64,000 nucleotides of DNA from CAYPTB01 sp964413535. GTDB taxonomy: Bacteria; Planctomycetota; UBA1135; GCA-002686595. The DNA lies in contig CAYPTB010000040.1 in the NCBI GenBank assembly GCA_964413535.1, positions 310,001 to 374,000 of the forward strand. The letters are read 5' to 3'. Position numbers and translations under genes: made by a program. Of this stretch, positions 37,608-46,526 are shown in pieces. The notes under the pieces were generated by a model, which saw nothing but the letters and a program-made list of their open reading frames with translations, did not search any database and was not told where the DNA came from. Position 1 is the first letter of the stretch; every line of letters starts with the position of its first letter.

Positions 37608-38300
37608 TCAGGCTCCCGAAGCGTGCGCCTCGTCGCCGAAGCGACCGGCGAAGACGCAATTCGCACCGCGCAGGGTGAAGGTCCGCTCGAGCACGACTTC
37701 GGTGCAGGAAAAGAGCGCAGCCTGCCCCACGATCGGATGGCTGACGGCGCGGTCGAATGGCCGGTACCACACTTCCTGCGGCATGCGGCAGCACTCGCGA
37801 TCGGGGAGCAAGCTTCCTTCGATGGAGACGAACTCGCCGGCGCGCACGCGGTAGGCGTCGTCGGCCAGGACCAAGGAGACGTCGACGGCGCGCACCGCGC
37901 GAAGCGTGCCGAGCGCGGGCGCGTGCTCCGCTTCGAGCCACGCGAGCACGGCCTCGCGGCGCGCGGGGTCGAGATCTTGGGCCAAGTAGACGACCGAGCT
38001 CCGCGCGGCCTCCGGGACGTCGAGGTTCTCCTCGGCGGCGACGGCGGCGATCACCGTGACGCCCGCGAGCGAGACGCCGTCGACACTCCCTTGCTCGAGC
38101 TGCCAGGCGAGCACGGCCTCGCGCCCGGCGGTCGTGAACTCCGCGCCGAAGTGACAGGCGCCGGCGAAGACGCTCGCCGTGCGCGCCTCGACGTAGGTTC
38201 CAGAAAGGTCGCGGACGAGCGGCGCGTCGGCGGCGTTCGCCGAAGCGAGAGACGGCGATGCGCACAGAGCCAGGGCGGCGACGGTGAAGAGCGTTCTCAT
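37608..38300 (-). CDS. DUF1326-like secreted protein
   Basis: A 230-residue protein with a signal peptide (MRTLFTVAALALCASPSLASA). The mature part resembles DUF1326: DLSGTYVEARTASVFAGACHF, GREAVLAWQLEQGSVDG and VAAVAAEENL, then a Cys pair (CCRMP) and FSCTEVVL. I infer a metal or cofactor role only weakly. The gene ends a minus-strand set that contains a small Cys-rich protein and a molybdenum hydroxylase, and DUF1326 proteins are often found near such or copper-related genes. Confidence 0.7.
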   Translation of the reverse strand: MRTLFTVAALALCASPSLASANAADAPLVRDLSGTYVEARTASVFAGACHFGAEFTTAGREAVLAWQLEQGSVDGVSLAGVTVIAAVAAEENLDVPEAARSSVVYLAQDLDPARREAVLAWLEAEHAPALGTLRAVRAVDVSLVLADDAYRVRAGEFVSIEGSLLPDRECCRMPQEVWYRPFDRAVSHPIVGQAALFSCTEVVLERTFTLRGANCVFAGRFGDEAHASGA

Positions 38301-38302
38301 GG

Positions 38303-38530
38303 CTAACTCCGGGAAAGACCCCAGGGCACGAAGCACTCGCGTCCCTGGCGGCATTCTGCGGGCGCGACGACGTCCCGGTCGGGACCGACGGCCATCTTGG
38401 TCGCGCCGCACCAACAGTGGTTGCTCCCGTCCAGGATATCCCCCGCCGTCTGCGGCGGGGCCTGCAGGAAGGTGGCCTTCTTGCTCATGAGCTTCGCGCA
38501 GAAGGGAGACAAGGGGAGGCGTCGTTCCAT
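38303..38530 (-). CDS. small Cys-rich protein in the molybdenum hydroxylase cluster
   Basis: A 75-residue protein with five cysteines: one near residue 11, then HCWC and C-x5-C pairs in the second half (ECRQGRECF). A GPDRDVVAP segment separates them. It could bind a metal or disulfide partner; I know no name for it. It lies between the DUF1326 gene (2-nt gap) and the FAD-subunit gene (9-nt gap) on the same strand, so it is part of the same transcript. A start at the internal ATG 38488 is also possible. Confidence 0.6.
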   Translation of the reverse strand: MERRLPLSPFCAKLMSKKATFLQAPPQTAGDILDGSNHCWCGATKMAVGPDRDVVAPAECRQGRECFVPWGLSRS

Positions 38531-38539
38531 GGTTTGGCC

Positions 38540-39550
38540 TCAGGCGAGCTCCTCGAGCGCCTTCGCGATCAAGGCCTTCGTGAGTGGGATCTTGTAGGCG
38601 TTGTGCCCGAGCGGTTCGGCGCCGCGCAGCGCGTCCTCCCCCGCTTCGCGGCCGAGCGCCTCGTCGAGCACGCGCCCGACGAGCAGCTTCTCGGTCGAGC
38701 GACAGCGCCAGGGGACCGGCGCGACGCCGCCCAGGCACAACCGCGCCTCGGCGATCCGGTCGCCGTCCAGACGCAGGCCCAGAGCGACGGCGGAGAGGGC
38801 GAAATCGAAGGACTCGCGCTCCTTGAACTTGACGTAGGTGCTCCTCCAGCCCTGCGCCGTGCTGCGCGTCGTCGGGATCGAGATCGCGCGGATGATCTCG
38901 TTCGGCGCGAGCACGTTCTCGCGCGTCGGATCGCTCTCGGCGGGCAAGGTGAAGAAGTCGCCGATCGGGATCGCGCGCGTGTTCGTGGAGACCACCGCGT
39001 CGAGCGCGACGAGCGCCGTCGCCAGGTCCGACGGGTGAACGATGTACGACGGCCCGCCGCCGAGGATCGCGTTGTACTTGTTGAGCCCCGAGTAGGCGAA
39101 GCACTCGTCGCCGCCCTTCTTCAGGCAGACCGTGTGTTCGTTGCGGTAGTACCAGCAGCGCGGGCGCTGGCACAGGTTGCCCGCGACCGTCGCGAGCGTG
39201 CGGATCTGCGGGCTCGCGATGCTCGCGGCGGCTTGGCTCAGCACGGGGAAGTGCTCGCGCACCCCGGCGTCGCGCTCGAGGTCCGCGACCGTGCGCAGGG
39301 CGCCGACCGTGAGCTCGGCTCCGGAATCGCCCGCGCTCTCGCCGAGGGAGCGCATCACGGCCTCGTCGAGGCGCTTGATGTTCACCACCGTGTCCGGCTC
39401 GGCCAGGTGATCCTTCAGCTCGGTCAACAGGTCCTGCCCGCCCGCCAGGATGCGCACCTTCTCGGCGTTCGCGGGCTCCGTGGGCGTCTTCGGCAGGGCG
39501 GCGACGGCTTGCTCCAGCGTGGCGGGCAGCAGCATCTCGAAGTCCTTCAT
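38540..39550 (-). CDS. molybdenum hydroxylase FAD/4Fe-4S subunit (PaoB/YagS-like)
   Basis: A 336-residue FAD-binding subunit of the xanthine dehydrogenase family. The FAD segment is ILAGGQDLLTELK and AGNLCQRPRC. Four cysteines (Cys127, 132, 142, 150) follow the pattern of an extra 4Fe-4S cluster as in PaoB and the 4-hydroxybenzoyl-CoA reductase beta subunit. YIVHPSDLATALVALDA matches E. coli PaoB. It should relay electrons from the 2Fe-2S subunit to an acceptor. It is flanked by the molybdopterin subunit (12-nt gap). Confidence 0.9.
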   Translation of the reverse strand: MKDFEMLLPATLEQAVAALPKTPTEPANAEKVRILAGGQDLLTELKDHLAEPDTVVNIKRLDEAVMRSLGESAGDSGAELTVGALRTVADLERDAGVREHFPVLSQAAASIASPQIRTLATVAGNLCQRPRCWYYRNEHTVCLKKGGDECFAYSGLNKYNAILGGGPSYIVHPSDLATALVALDAVVSTNTRAIPIGDFFTLPAESDPTRENVLAPNEIIRAISIPTTRSTAQGWRSTYVKFKERESFDFALSAVALGLRLDGDRIAEARLCLGGVAPVPWRCRSTEKLLVGRVLDEALGREAGEDALRGAEPLGHNAYKIPLTKALIAKALEELA

Positions 39551-39562
39551 CGTGCCCTCCGG

Positions 39563-41713
39563 CTACGCCTTCTCCTGCAAACCCATGAGCACCTTGTCGG
39601 GGGTGAGCGGCAGACTGCGGATGCGCACGCCGCACGCGTTCGCGATGGCATTCGCGATCGCGCTCTGCCCGGGGATGATCGTGGCCTCCGCCATGCCGAT
39701 CGGCTGCGGCCGTTCGTCCTCGTCGTCGATGATGGCGACCATCTCCGGCATCTCGAACGTCCCGGGCAGCTTGTAGTCGTCGAAGTGCGCGTTGAGCATC
39801 ACGCCGAGGTCCGGATCGAGCACGCGTTCCTCGAACAGCGCGTAGCCGAGCGCCTCGACCATGCCGCCGTTGATCTGGCTCCGGAGCGCCAACCGGTTGA
39901 GCGGCAGACCGCAGTCCTGCACGCACACCATCTTCACGACGCGGAACGCGCCGGTGGCCGTGTCGACCTCGACCCGCGCGGCCTGCGCGCCGTGGATGCC
40001 GCGCGCCTGGAGGTGCTCCTGCCATTCCCCGGTCGCGAGCAGCGAGTCGCCGCCGAGGACGGAGCACGCCTCCTTCCACGCGAGCTCCTTCGACGCGTCG
40101 GCCTTCGAGCGCACGCTCCCACCGGCGAAGACGACGTCCTCGGCCTTGCACTCGAGCCACGGAGCCAGCCGCTCGGCGAAGGCCTCGCGCGCCTTGTGCG
40201 CCGCGTGCTTCACCGCCGGCGCCACGCTGCCCGTGGTCGTGCTCCCGCCCGAACCGGTCGCGGGGCCGTACTCACTGTGCCCGACGCGCCCGAGGACCTG
40301 CTCGACGCGCAGCCCGAATTCCTCGGCCACGATCGTCCCGACGTAGGTGCGCACGCCCGTCCCGAGATCCTGGGAGCCGCAGCTCGACGTCACTGAGCCG
40401 TCCGGATCGATGCGCACCGTCACGGTACAGCCCTGTCTGCCTCCGCCGCTCCAGGTCGAGACGCCGAAACCGATTCCCGTGTTCACGCCGCCCGCGGGCA
40501 CTCCGGGGACCTCGCGGTGCGGATGCTCGAACCAGCCGATCTCCTGCGCGACGCGCCGGAGTTGGCGGTGGTACACGGGATCGCTCAGGTTGCGCACGCG
40601 GAAGTCGAGCGGATCCATCGCGATCGCATAGGCGAGCTCGTCGACCATCGACTCGATCGCGAACGAGGCCTGCGGGTGACCCGGCGCGCGCATCGCTCGG
40701 CTCGAGTCCATGTTCGTGAGCACCGATCCGCGCCGCATGTGCGCCGGCTCGATCGAGTAGATGTACGGCTGGCCCGGATTCGACCCCATGCCGATGCCGC
40801 CGTGCCGCCAGACCTCCGCGCCCAGCGCGACGATCTTCCCGTCGAGCGTCGCGCCGCCGCGCAGGATCTGCCTCGCTCCCGAGCGGTTCCCGGCCATCAG
40901 GAACTCGTCCCCGCGCGTGAGCATCAAGTGCACGGGCCTCCGCAGCTCACGGGCCAAGAGGCAGGCCGCCTGTCCCTCCGGACCGATGTTGAACTTGCTC
41001 CCGAAGCCTCCCCCCATGTAATCGACGAACGACTCGACCTTGTCCTGGGAGAGGCCGAGCTCCTCGGCGACCTCGCTGCGCACGCCGTTGGTGTCCTGCG
41101 TCGACGCCCAGACGCGCGCGCGCTCTCCGTCGAAGTCGACCACCATGCCGTGCGTCTCGAGGCAAGCGTGGTGCTGCACGGGAACCGTGTAGGTCGCCTC
41201 GACGACCGCATCGGCCTTCCCGAGCGCGGCCTCCACCGCGCTCGCGCTACCCTGCTCCCTCTCGTCGGGAACGACGTTCTCGAAGCGCCCCGAGACGCGC
41301 GGCGCGCCCGCGGCCCGCGACTGCTCGGGCGTGATCGTCCACGGCCGCTCCGCGAAGCGCACTTCGATGGCGCGCAATCCGTCCTCGGCCGCCTCCGGAG
41401 TCACGGCGGCGATCGCGGCGATCGGCTGCCCGAGGAAGATCGTGCGCTCCGAGTTCGGGAGCCGCTTCGCGGCCACGACGCCGGGCAACGCCAGCGCGGC
41501 CGCGAAGTCGAGCGACTCCACGTCCGCGGACGGCAACGGGCACAGCAAGAGCCGCGCGTAGACCATGCGCGGCAAGCGCATGTCGTGGGCGTACTGGGCC
41601 CGCCCGCTCACCTTCGCGGGACCATCGACGCGCATCACGTCGGTGTTGAGCAGCGTGAGCTCCGCCCGGGGCTTCCACTGCGGCTTCGCGACCCGTCGCC
41701 GACGCCCGCTCAT
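39563..41713 (-). CDS. molybdenum hydroxylase molybdopterin-binding subunit (PaoC-like)
   Basis: A 716-residue large subunit of the xanthine dehydrogenase family, shorter than PaoC (732) but complete. Motifs include VDGPAKVSGRAQYAHD at the start, HHACLETHG, GGGFGSKFN, GSQDLGTGVRT and GSGGSTTTGSVAPAV. Near the end PIGMAEATIIP aligns with the G-V-G-E segment that carries the catalytic base Glu, conserved here. It probably oxidises an aldehyde or aromatic aldehyde using molybdenum cytosine dinucleotide. Its ATG overlaps the TGA of the 2Fe-2S subunit gene (ATGA). No maturation protein (XdhC/PaoD) lies nearby. Confidence 0.9.
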   Translation of the reverse strand: MSGRRRRVAKPQWKPRAELTLLNTDVMRVDGPAKVSGRAQYAHDMRLPRMVYARLLLCPLPSADVESLDFAAALALPGVVAAKRLPNSERTIFLGQPIAAIAAVTPEAAEDGLRAIEVRFAERPWTITPEQSRAAGAPRVSGRFENVVPDEREQGSASAVEAALGKADAVVEATYTVPVQHHACLETHGMVVDFDGERARVWASTQDTNGVRSEVAEELGLSQDKVESFVDYMGGGFGSKFNIGPEGQAACLLARELRRPVHLMLTRGDEFLMAGNRSGARQILRGGATLDGKIVALGAEVWRHGGIGMGSNPGQPYIYSIEPAHMRRGSVLTNMDSSRAMRAPGHPQASFAIESMVDELAYAIAMDPLDFRVRNLSDPVYHRQLRRVAQEIGWFEHPHREVPGVPAGGVNTGIGFGVSTWSGGGRQGCTVTVRIDPDGSVTSSCGSQDLGTGVRTYVGTIVAEEFGLRVEQVLGRVGHSEYGPATGSGGSTTTGSVAPAVKHAAHKAREAFAERLAPWLECKAEDVVFAGGSVRSKADASKELAWKEACSVLGGDSLLATGEWQEHLQARGIHGAQAARVEVDTATGAFRVVKMVCVQDCGLPLNRLALRSQINGGMVEALGYALFEERVLDPDLGVMLNAHFDDYKLPGTFEMPEMVAIIDDEDERPQPIGMAEATIIPGQSAIANAIANACGVRIRSLPLTPDKVLMGLQEKA

Positions 41714-42369
41714 CGCCCTTCCTCCTTCGGCGCGGAGCGCAGCCGCCCACCCGCGGTCAAGGCGGCGTCGAAGATGTGCGGATAGGTGCCGCAACGGCAC
41801 AGGTTGCCCGCGCAGGCCGTCTTGATCTCGGGCAGCGACGCACCGGGATCCTTCTCGAGACAGGCCGTGACGGACATCACGAAGCCCGGCGTGCAGAAGC
41901 CGCACATCAACGCGTCGTGCTCGACGAACGCTCGCTGCACCACGGACAGCTCGCCCTCCGGCGCGAGTCCCTCGACCGTGCGGATCGCCTTCTTCTGCGC
42001 GTCGACCGCGAGCATCAGGCACGCGCACACGGGCTCCCCGTCGACGAGCACCGTGCACGCCCCGCAACTCCCGTGGTCGCACACGAGCTTCGTGCCCGTG
42101 AGCGGCGGCTCGCAGTGGTTGCGCAACGCGTTCAAGAGCGTCGTGCGCGGCCGACACGTCACCTTCTGCGCCGAGCCGTTGATCGTGAGCTCGACCTCGA
42201 CGTCGCCCGCGAGGCGCGGCGTGCGCGGCGCCGCGGGCTTGGCCGTCGTCCCCGCCGCCAGCGCATTCGCCCCGACGATGCCGCCGGCCGCCACTCCGCC
42301 CGCGCCCCTCAGGAACGAGCGGCGCGTGTAGCCCGCACGGGCTTGGTCCCCTTCGTGGGTCTCGGACAT
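41710..42369 (-). CDS. molybdenum hydroxylase 2Fe-2S subunit with Tat signal
   Basis: A 219-residue PaoA/YagT-like subunit. The N-terminus has a twin-arginine motif TRRSFLRG (residues 15-22) followed by a Gly/Ala-rich hydrophobic region, so the complex is probably exported folded to the periplasm. Two 2Fe-2S sites are visible: Cys97/102/105/117 in CDHGSCGAC and the following Cys, and Cys156/159/191/193 in CGFC and CRC. It heads the cluster of FAD and molybdopterin subunits, and its stop overlaps the next start. Confidence 0.93.
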   Translation of the reverse strand: MSETHEGDQARAGYTRRSFLRGAGGVAAGGIVGANALAAGTTAKPAAPRTPRLAGDVEVELTINGSAQKVTCRPRTTLLNALRNHCEPPLTGTKLVCDHGSCGACTVLVDGEPVCACLMLAVDAQKKAIRTVEGLAPEGELSVVQRAFVEHDALMCGFCTPGFVMSVTACLEKDPGASLPEIKTACAGNLCRCGTYPHIFDAALTAGGRLRSAPKEEGR

Positions 42370-42703
42370 GGTTCCTCCTTGGGAAGACGCGCTCGGGGAA
42401 CGCTCTGCGTTTCGCGATCGGGCACGGCGCCGCAGCGCGATCGCGATTCTACGAGCGCCGCGCGCGGTGCCGCAAGGCGCGCACGTCCTCCGCTCGAGTC
42501 CTTACGGACGTTCGACGATGCGTACGCCGCGCTCGCGCTCGATCCGCTCAGGGCGGGTGCAAACGACAGGGGGCGAATGCTTCACCTTGCCGACCGCGAA
42601 GCGGCGACGACGAAGTCGCCGACTCGCGATCCGACCGCTGTCGGATCCCGAGCCGCGCCCAGAGGATCGGCAGCTCCGACCTCGGGAGCTCCCAGCGCGC
42701 GCG
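42370..42703. other. intergenic region with hairpins between the molybdenum hydroxylase and DUF4870 genes
   Basis: About 330 bases with no ORF. Two inverted repeats lie downstream of the DUF4870 gene on the minus strand: GATCCGAC/GTCGGATC (42628-42635 and 42640-42647, 4-nt loop) and GGCGAC/GTCGCC (42603-42608 and 42615-42620, 6-nt loop). They could end its transcript, though neither is followed by a U run. Confidence 0.45.
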
Positions 42704-43090
42704 TCAGATGAGGCGCAGCGTGTACGGGTAGCGATAGCGCTCGCCGTCGTAGACCTTGATGCCCGCGACGATCGCGAAGACGAGGCTGGCCAGTCCGATG
42801 AGCGGCAAGAGGATGAAGCCGACGAAACAGAACAAGGAGACCCATGCCACGATCGCCGCCAGCCCGACGGTGATCTGGAAGTTGATCGCTTCTTTGGCCT
42901 GCTCCCCGATGAACTCGCTCTCGTCCTTCTTCACCATGTAGATCACGATCGGGACGACCATCGGGAACACTACGCCGGACGCGACGCCCGAGATGTGCGC
43001 CACCATCGCCCAGGTGCGCTCTTCCTGCGTGGGACGACCGGCTGCTCCAGCCGGCGGTGAGTCTTGGGGCGCGGTGTCGTTCTCGGCCAT
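42704..43090 (-). CDS. DUF4870 membrane protein
   Basis: A 128-residue protein with an N-terminal hydrophilic segment (about 25 residues) and three hydrophobic helices. It fits the DUF4870 pattern: RTWAMVAHISGVASG, then KKDESEFIGEQAKEAINFQIT between helices 1 and 2, and a final helix ending IKVYDGERYRYPYTLRLI. These inner-membrane proteins have no demonstrated function. Length is normal. Confidence 0.88.
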   Translation of the reverse strand: MAENDTAPQDSPPAGAAGRPTQEERTWAMVAHISGVASGVVFPMVVPIVIYMVKKDESEFIGEQAKEAINFQITVGLAAIVAWVSLFCFVGFILLPLIGLASLVFAIVAGIKVYDGERYRYPYTLRLI

Positions 43091-43319
43091 GGGATCCTCC
43101 TTCGGTGTTCGGGCTCCGCCGCATTCTCGCCGACGCGAGGGGTCGACGGAAACGGGTTACCCGGCCAACTCCGCGGCAAGAGTTCTTCCGAGGAGGGAAG
43201 CGGACCGCTTAAGGGCAGGACGACGCGCCACGGATCGGCTGCGAACGAGGACTTTAGCCGCGATCACGCTGGACCTCCGGCGTGAGGAGCCCGAACGCGT
43301 CCGGTAGGCTGCCCGCCCC

Positions 43320-44525
43320 GTGCGGATCCTCTTCCTCTCCCAGCGCGTGCCGTATCCGCCGAACCGCGGCGACAAGATCACGACCTGGCGGCTCCTGGAG
43401 CGCATGCGGCGCGAGCACGAGGTGCACTGCCTGGCCTTCGCGCACGGCGAAGCCGATCGCGCGGGCGCGCGGGAGCTCGCGGACATGGGCGTCTCCGTCG
43501 AGTGCTTCGACCACCGCCCAACCTGGGCGAGGTTGCGCGCGCTCCCCTTGCTCGCCACGTCGAAGCCGCTGACGCTCGGGGTCTTCGGCTCGGGCGAGCT
43601 GCAGCGCGCCGTCGATCGGCGGGTCGGCGAGACCGACCTCGCCTACGCCTACTCCTCCTCCATGGGGGCCTTCCTGCTCCCCCACCGCGGCCTGCGGCGC
43701 GTCATGCACTTCGCGGAGCTCGACTCCGACAAGTGGCGCCAGTACGCCGAGCGCACGGGACCACCGATGCGCTGGATCTACGCGCGCGAACACAGGACGC
43801 TGCTCGCGTTCGAGCGCCGCCTCGCGCACGAGGTCGAGCAGAACGTGTTCTGCACGCCGCTCGAGCAGTCGATCTTCGACTCCGCGATCCCCGGCGCGCC
43901 GTCGGTAGTGCTGCGCAACGGCGTCGACCTCGCGGCCTTCGCGCCCGATCCGAGCTCTGCCGAGCCCGGCCACGTCGTCTTCACGGGCGTGATGGATTAC
44001 TTCCCGAACGTCGACGGCTGCCGCTGGTTCGCGGACGCGATCCTGCCGCTCGTGCGCGCGCGCGTCCCCGACGTGCGCTTCAGCATCGTGGGTGCGCACC
44101 CGACCCCGGAGGTTCGCGCGCTCGCGCAGCGCCCCGGCATCACCGTCACGGGCTTCGTCGACGACACGCGCGATTGGCTGCGCCGAGCGTCCGTCGCCGT
44201 CGCGCCGCTGCGCATCGCACGCGGCATCCAGAACAAGGTGCTCGAGGCGCTCGCCATGGGCCTCCCCACCGTGGGCACGACGCCCGCGACGCAAGGCACG
44301 GAAGGAACGGCCGGACGCGACTTCGAGGTCGCGGACGACGCCGAAAGCTTCGCGCGCGCCGTGGCGGACCTGCTCATCGATCGCGAGCGAGCGCATGCGC
44401 TCGGCGCGGCGGGGCGCAAGTACGTCGAGGAGAACTACGACTGGGAAGTCTGCCTGCGCGTGCTGGACGATATCCTCGCGGGCGTTCGACCGAAGCCTTC
44501 TACCAGCACCGCACCACGACGATGA
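43320..44525 (+). CDS. glycosyltransferase, TIGR03087-like (exosortase/PEP-CTERM associated type)
   Basis: A 401-residue GT4-type glycosyltransferase. The N-terminus MRILFLSQRVPYPPNRGDKI is the TIGR03087 signature of sugar transferases linked to PEP-CTERM/EpsH1 exopolysaccharide systems. The donor domain follows: VVFTGVMDYFPNVDG, FSIVGAHP, TVTGFVDDTRDWLRRASV and GIQNKVLEALAMG. Start is GTG at 43320. The methyltransferase gene downstream overlaps by ATGA, so the two are co-translated. No exosortase is in the window. Confidence 0.88.
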   Translation: MRILFLSQRVPYPPNRGDKITTWRLLERMRREHEVHCLAFAHGEADRAGARELADMGVSVECFDHRPTWARLRALPLLATSKPLTLGVFGSGELQRAVDRRVGETDLAYAYSSSMGAFLLPHRGLRRVMHFAELDSDKWRQYAERTGPPMRWIYAREHRTLLAFERRLAHEVEQNVFCTPLEQSIFDSAIPGAPSVVLRNGVDLAAFAPDPSSAEPGHVVFTGVMDYFPNVDGCRWFADAILPLVRARVPDVRFSIVGAHPTPEVRALAQRPGITVTGFVDDTRDWLRRASVAVAPLRIARGIQNKVLEALAMGLPTVGTTPATQGTEGTAGRDFEVADDAESFARAVADLLIDRERAHALGAAGRKYVEENYDWEVCLRVLDDILAGVRPKPSTSTAPRR

Positions 44526-45211
44526 GCCACGAGAAGCTTGCGAGCACTTTCGACGCCTGGGCGCAGAGCGGCCGCGCGGACGCTTTGGAGTCCTCGCACA
44601 AGCCCGCCGTCGAGGCGGTGCTCCCGCAGCTCGAGATCAAGGCCGGCGAGAAGATCCTCGACCTCGGCTGCGGCAACGGCTGGGCGACGCGTCTGCTCGC
44701 GCGCGCGGCGCCGGGCGTGCAGGCGATCGGCATCGACGTCGCTCCCGCGATGATCGCGCGCGCCGAGGAGCTCCACAGCTACACCATCCGCGCCCGCTAC
44801 GAGGTCGGCCGCTTCGAATCCCTCGAGTTCCCCGACGCCGACTTCGACCGCGTCTTCGGCATGGAGTCGCTCTACTACGCGATCGACCTCGACCAGACGC
44901 TCTCCGAAGTCCGCCGCGTGCTCAAGCCCACCGGCGCCGCCGACTTCATCGTCGACTTCTACGCCGAGCGCCCCGCAACGCGCGTCTGGGCCGACAAGAT
45001 GAAGCTCCCGATGCTCTTCCTCTCCGAAGCCGAGTGGCGCCGCGCCTTCGCCCGCAACGGCTTCACGACCTTCGAAACGAAGCGCGTCGTCGATCCCAAG
45101 GGTCCGGGCGACAAGGCGAGCTTCCAGCCTTCCGAGCACGCGCCCGATTGGGCGACCCACGTCGCGATGCACGCGGCGGGAAGCCTGTGGATGCACGCCG
45201 TGAGGGACTGA
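44522..45211 (+). CDS. SAM-dependent class I methyltransferase
   Basis: A 229-residue methyltransferase with motif I ILDLGCGNGWATRLLA (about residue 45), motif II IGIDVAPAMIARAEE, and post-I and motif III LEFPDADFDRVFGMESLYY. It resembles ubiquinone/menaquinone-type (UbiE/Methyltransf_11) enzymes acting on small molecules or lipids. The ATG overlaps the TGA of the upstream glycosyltransferase gene, so a shared substrate pathway such as polysaccharide modification is plausible. The substrate is unknown. Confidence 0.85.
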   Translation: MSHEKLASTFDAWAQSGRADALESSHKPAVEAVLPQLEIKAGEKILDLGCGNGWATRLLARAAPGVQAIGIDVAPAMIARAEELHSYTIRARYEVGRFESLEFPDADFDRVFGMESLYYAIDLDQTLSEVRRVLKPTGAADFIVDFYAERPATRVWADKMKLPMLFLSEAEWRRAFARNGFTTFETKRVVDPKGPGDKASFQPSEHAPDWATHVAMHAAGSLWMHAVRD

Positions 45212-45329
45212 ACCGACGCGGACGTGATCCGCTTCCGACTTCCCCGCGCTCGGCTGCCTCGAAGTCCCCCGGCGCGCTAGGATCGGAGTCCGTCTTGGAC
45301 GCCCATCGGAGTTGGAGGAGAGAGTTCCC

Positions 45330-45847
45330 ATGCGCCGGATCCTGATCTCGTGTGTCGGCCTGTTCGCCGTGGCCGCCGCCGCGCGTTCGTCGACCCTCGC
45401 GGAGCCGACCAAGCCGGACAAGTTGCAGGCGGCCGTCGAGCACCTGCTGACGCGCTGCTCACCGACGAGAAGGATCTGCGCGTCGGAATGGACGCCAAGG
45501 ATGCCGTCAAGGCCTTCGAGGAGGGCGCTGACCTCTTTGGGGCGTTCTACCTGCCGCTCGAAGGGTCGAAGCTCGCCCCGAAGGGCAACTGGTCCGGGGT
45601 GATCACGACCATCCTGTATCCGGAGAAACACAAAACGCTCGAGGTACTCGAAGTCGCACTCCTGTGCGAGAAGTACGACAAGGGCAAGATGGGTCAGTTC
45701 CTGGCGGAAGCCGGCCGCAACCAGGAGATCGAGATCGAGCAGGACCCAGACGACAGCAGCCTGTACTTCTCCGACGATAGCGAACGAAAGCTCCTGATCG
45801 CACTGGGCGACCGGGTGATCGCGATCTCCGTCGACATCAGCGAATAG
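45330..45847 (+). pseudogene. exported protein interrupted by a frameshift
   Basis: The frame from ATG 45330 (GGAGGAG upstream) encodes a signal-peptide-like N-terminus MRRILISCVGLFAVAAAARS and continues to LQAAVEHLL. It then loses coding character at about 45449, while the -1 frame from there on reads DALLTDEKDLRVGMDAKDAV and continues to a stop at 45847 with a normal, beta-rich protein (LYPEKHKTLEVLEVALLC). One missing base near 45449 would restore a continuous protein of about 172 residues. The family is unknown. Cause may be mutation or sequencing error; no classical slippery heptamer is visible. Confidence 0.65.
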
Positions 45848-45864
45848 GCGGAGCGACGCTTTGA

Positions 45865-46293
45865 TCACGCGCGAAGCCAGCGCTCGCGCCAGTGGCGGAA
45901 CACGAACACGCTCCAGCGTTGGTACCAGCTCGTGGTGGGGACGGGTAGATCGCGGAGGGAGTCGGCGAAGATGGCCCGCCAGTCGGGAGTAACGAGCCAC
46001 TGCGCGTAGGGGAAGAGGAGCGCGCTCTTCGGGCGGCGGCGGATCCCGTCCGGGAGCTCTGGCACGGCGTCGAGCAGGGAGCGTTTTGCCCGGGGGAGGC
46101 GCTGGGCGGCGGGAATCGAGGACACGGCGTCGAACAGCGCGCCGTTCACGAACGGCACGCGCAGCTCCAAGCCGTGGGCGAGGCTCATCCCGTCGCTGTC
46201 GCGCAGGAGCTGGTTGCGCAGGAAGTGGAATGCCGCGGACACCTGGGGCGCGAAGCGGGCCAGGATCAGGTGGATCGCCGTGGCGACGGGCAC
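45865..46293 (-). pseudogene. C-terminal remnant of an asparagine synthetase (glutamine-hydrolysing type)
   Basis: A 142-residue frame from a possible GTG at 46293. It contains RNQLLRDSDGMSLAHGLELRV, split across the segment typical of AsnB-type synthetases (D-RMSMAHGLEVRVPFLD), followed by FDAVSSIPAAQRLPRAKRSLL and a C-terminal WRERWL. The glutaminase domain and the ATP-pyrophosphatase SGGxD motif are absent, and an in-frame TGA lies about 46.4 kb, before a different coding region. It looks like the truncated end of a former amidotransferase gene; exosortase clusters often include such a gene near TIGR03087 glycosyltransferases. Confidence 0.65.
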
Positions 46294-46352
46294 GAGCTCG
46301 CCGGCGAATCCTGCCCCTTGCGCCGCGAAGCTCGTGCTCGGACGATGGACGC

Positions 46353-46526
46353 GTGGACACGAGCAGCGGGCAACGTCCGACGACGGCTCCTGACGGAATC
46401 GATCTCACGTTGATCCGCTGGATGCTGTCGCTCACGCCGGGTGAACGGCTCGCTTTCTTGCAAAGGCACGTGAACGCGGTGCTGTCGCTGCGCAGCCGCA
46501 ACCGGTGGACTTCGAAGCCATCCTGA
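46353..46526 (+). CDS. small ORF overlapping the nucleotidyltransferase gene
   Basis: A 57-residue frame from GTG 46353 with TLIRWMLSLTPGERLAFLQRHV in the middle, an amphipathic two-helix pattern. It overlaps the start of the nucleotidyltransferase gene by 22 nt. I recall similar short proteins just before AbiEii-like nucleotidyltransferases, so the pair may be a unit, but I cannot name the family. No strong ribosome-binding site is visible. Confidence 0.5.
   Translation: MDTSSGQRPTTAPDGIDLTLIRWMLSLTPGERLAFLQRHVNAVLSLRSRNRWTSKPS

Noticed and set aside
45440..45455. Programmed -1 frameshift site
   Set aside because: No X XXY YYZ heptamer or downstream stem-loop is visible, so a mutation or error is more likely.
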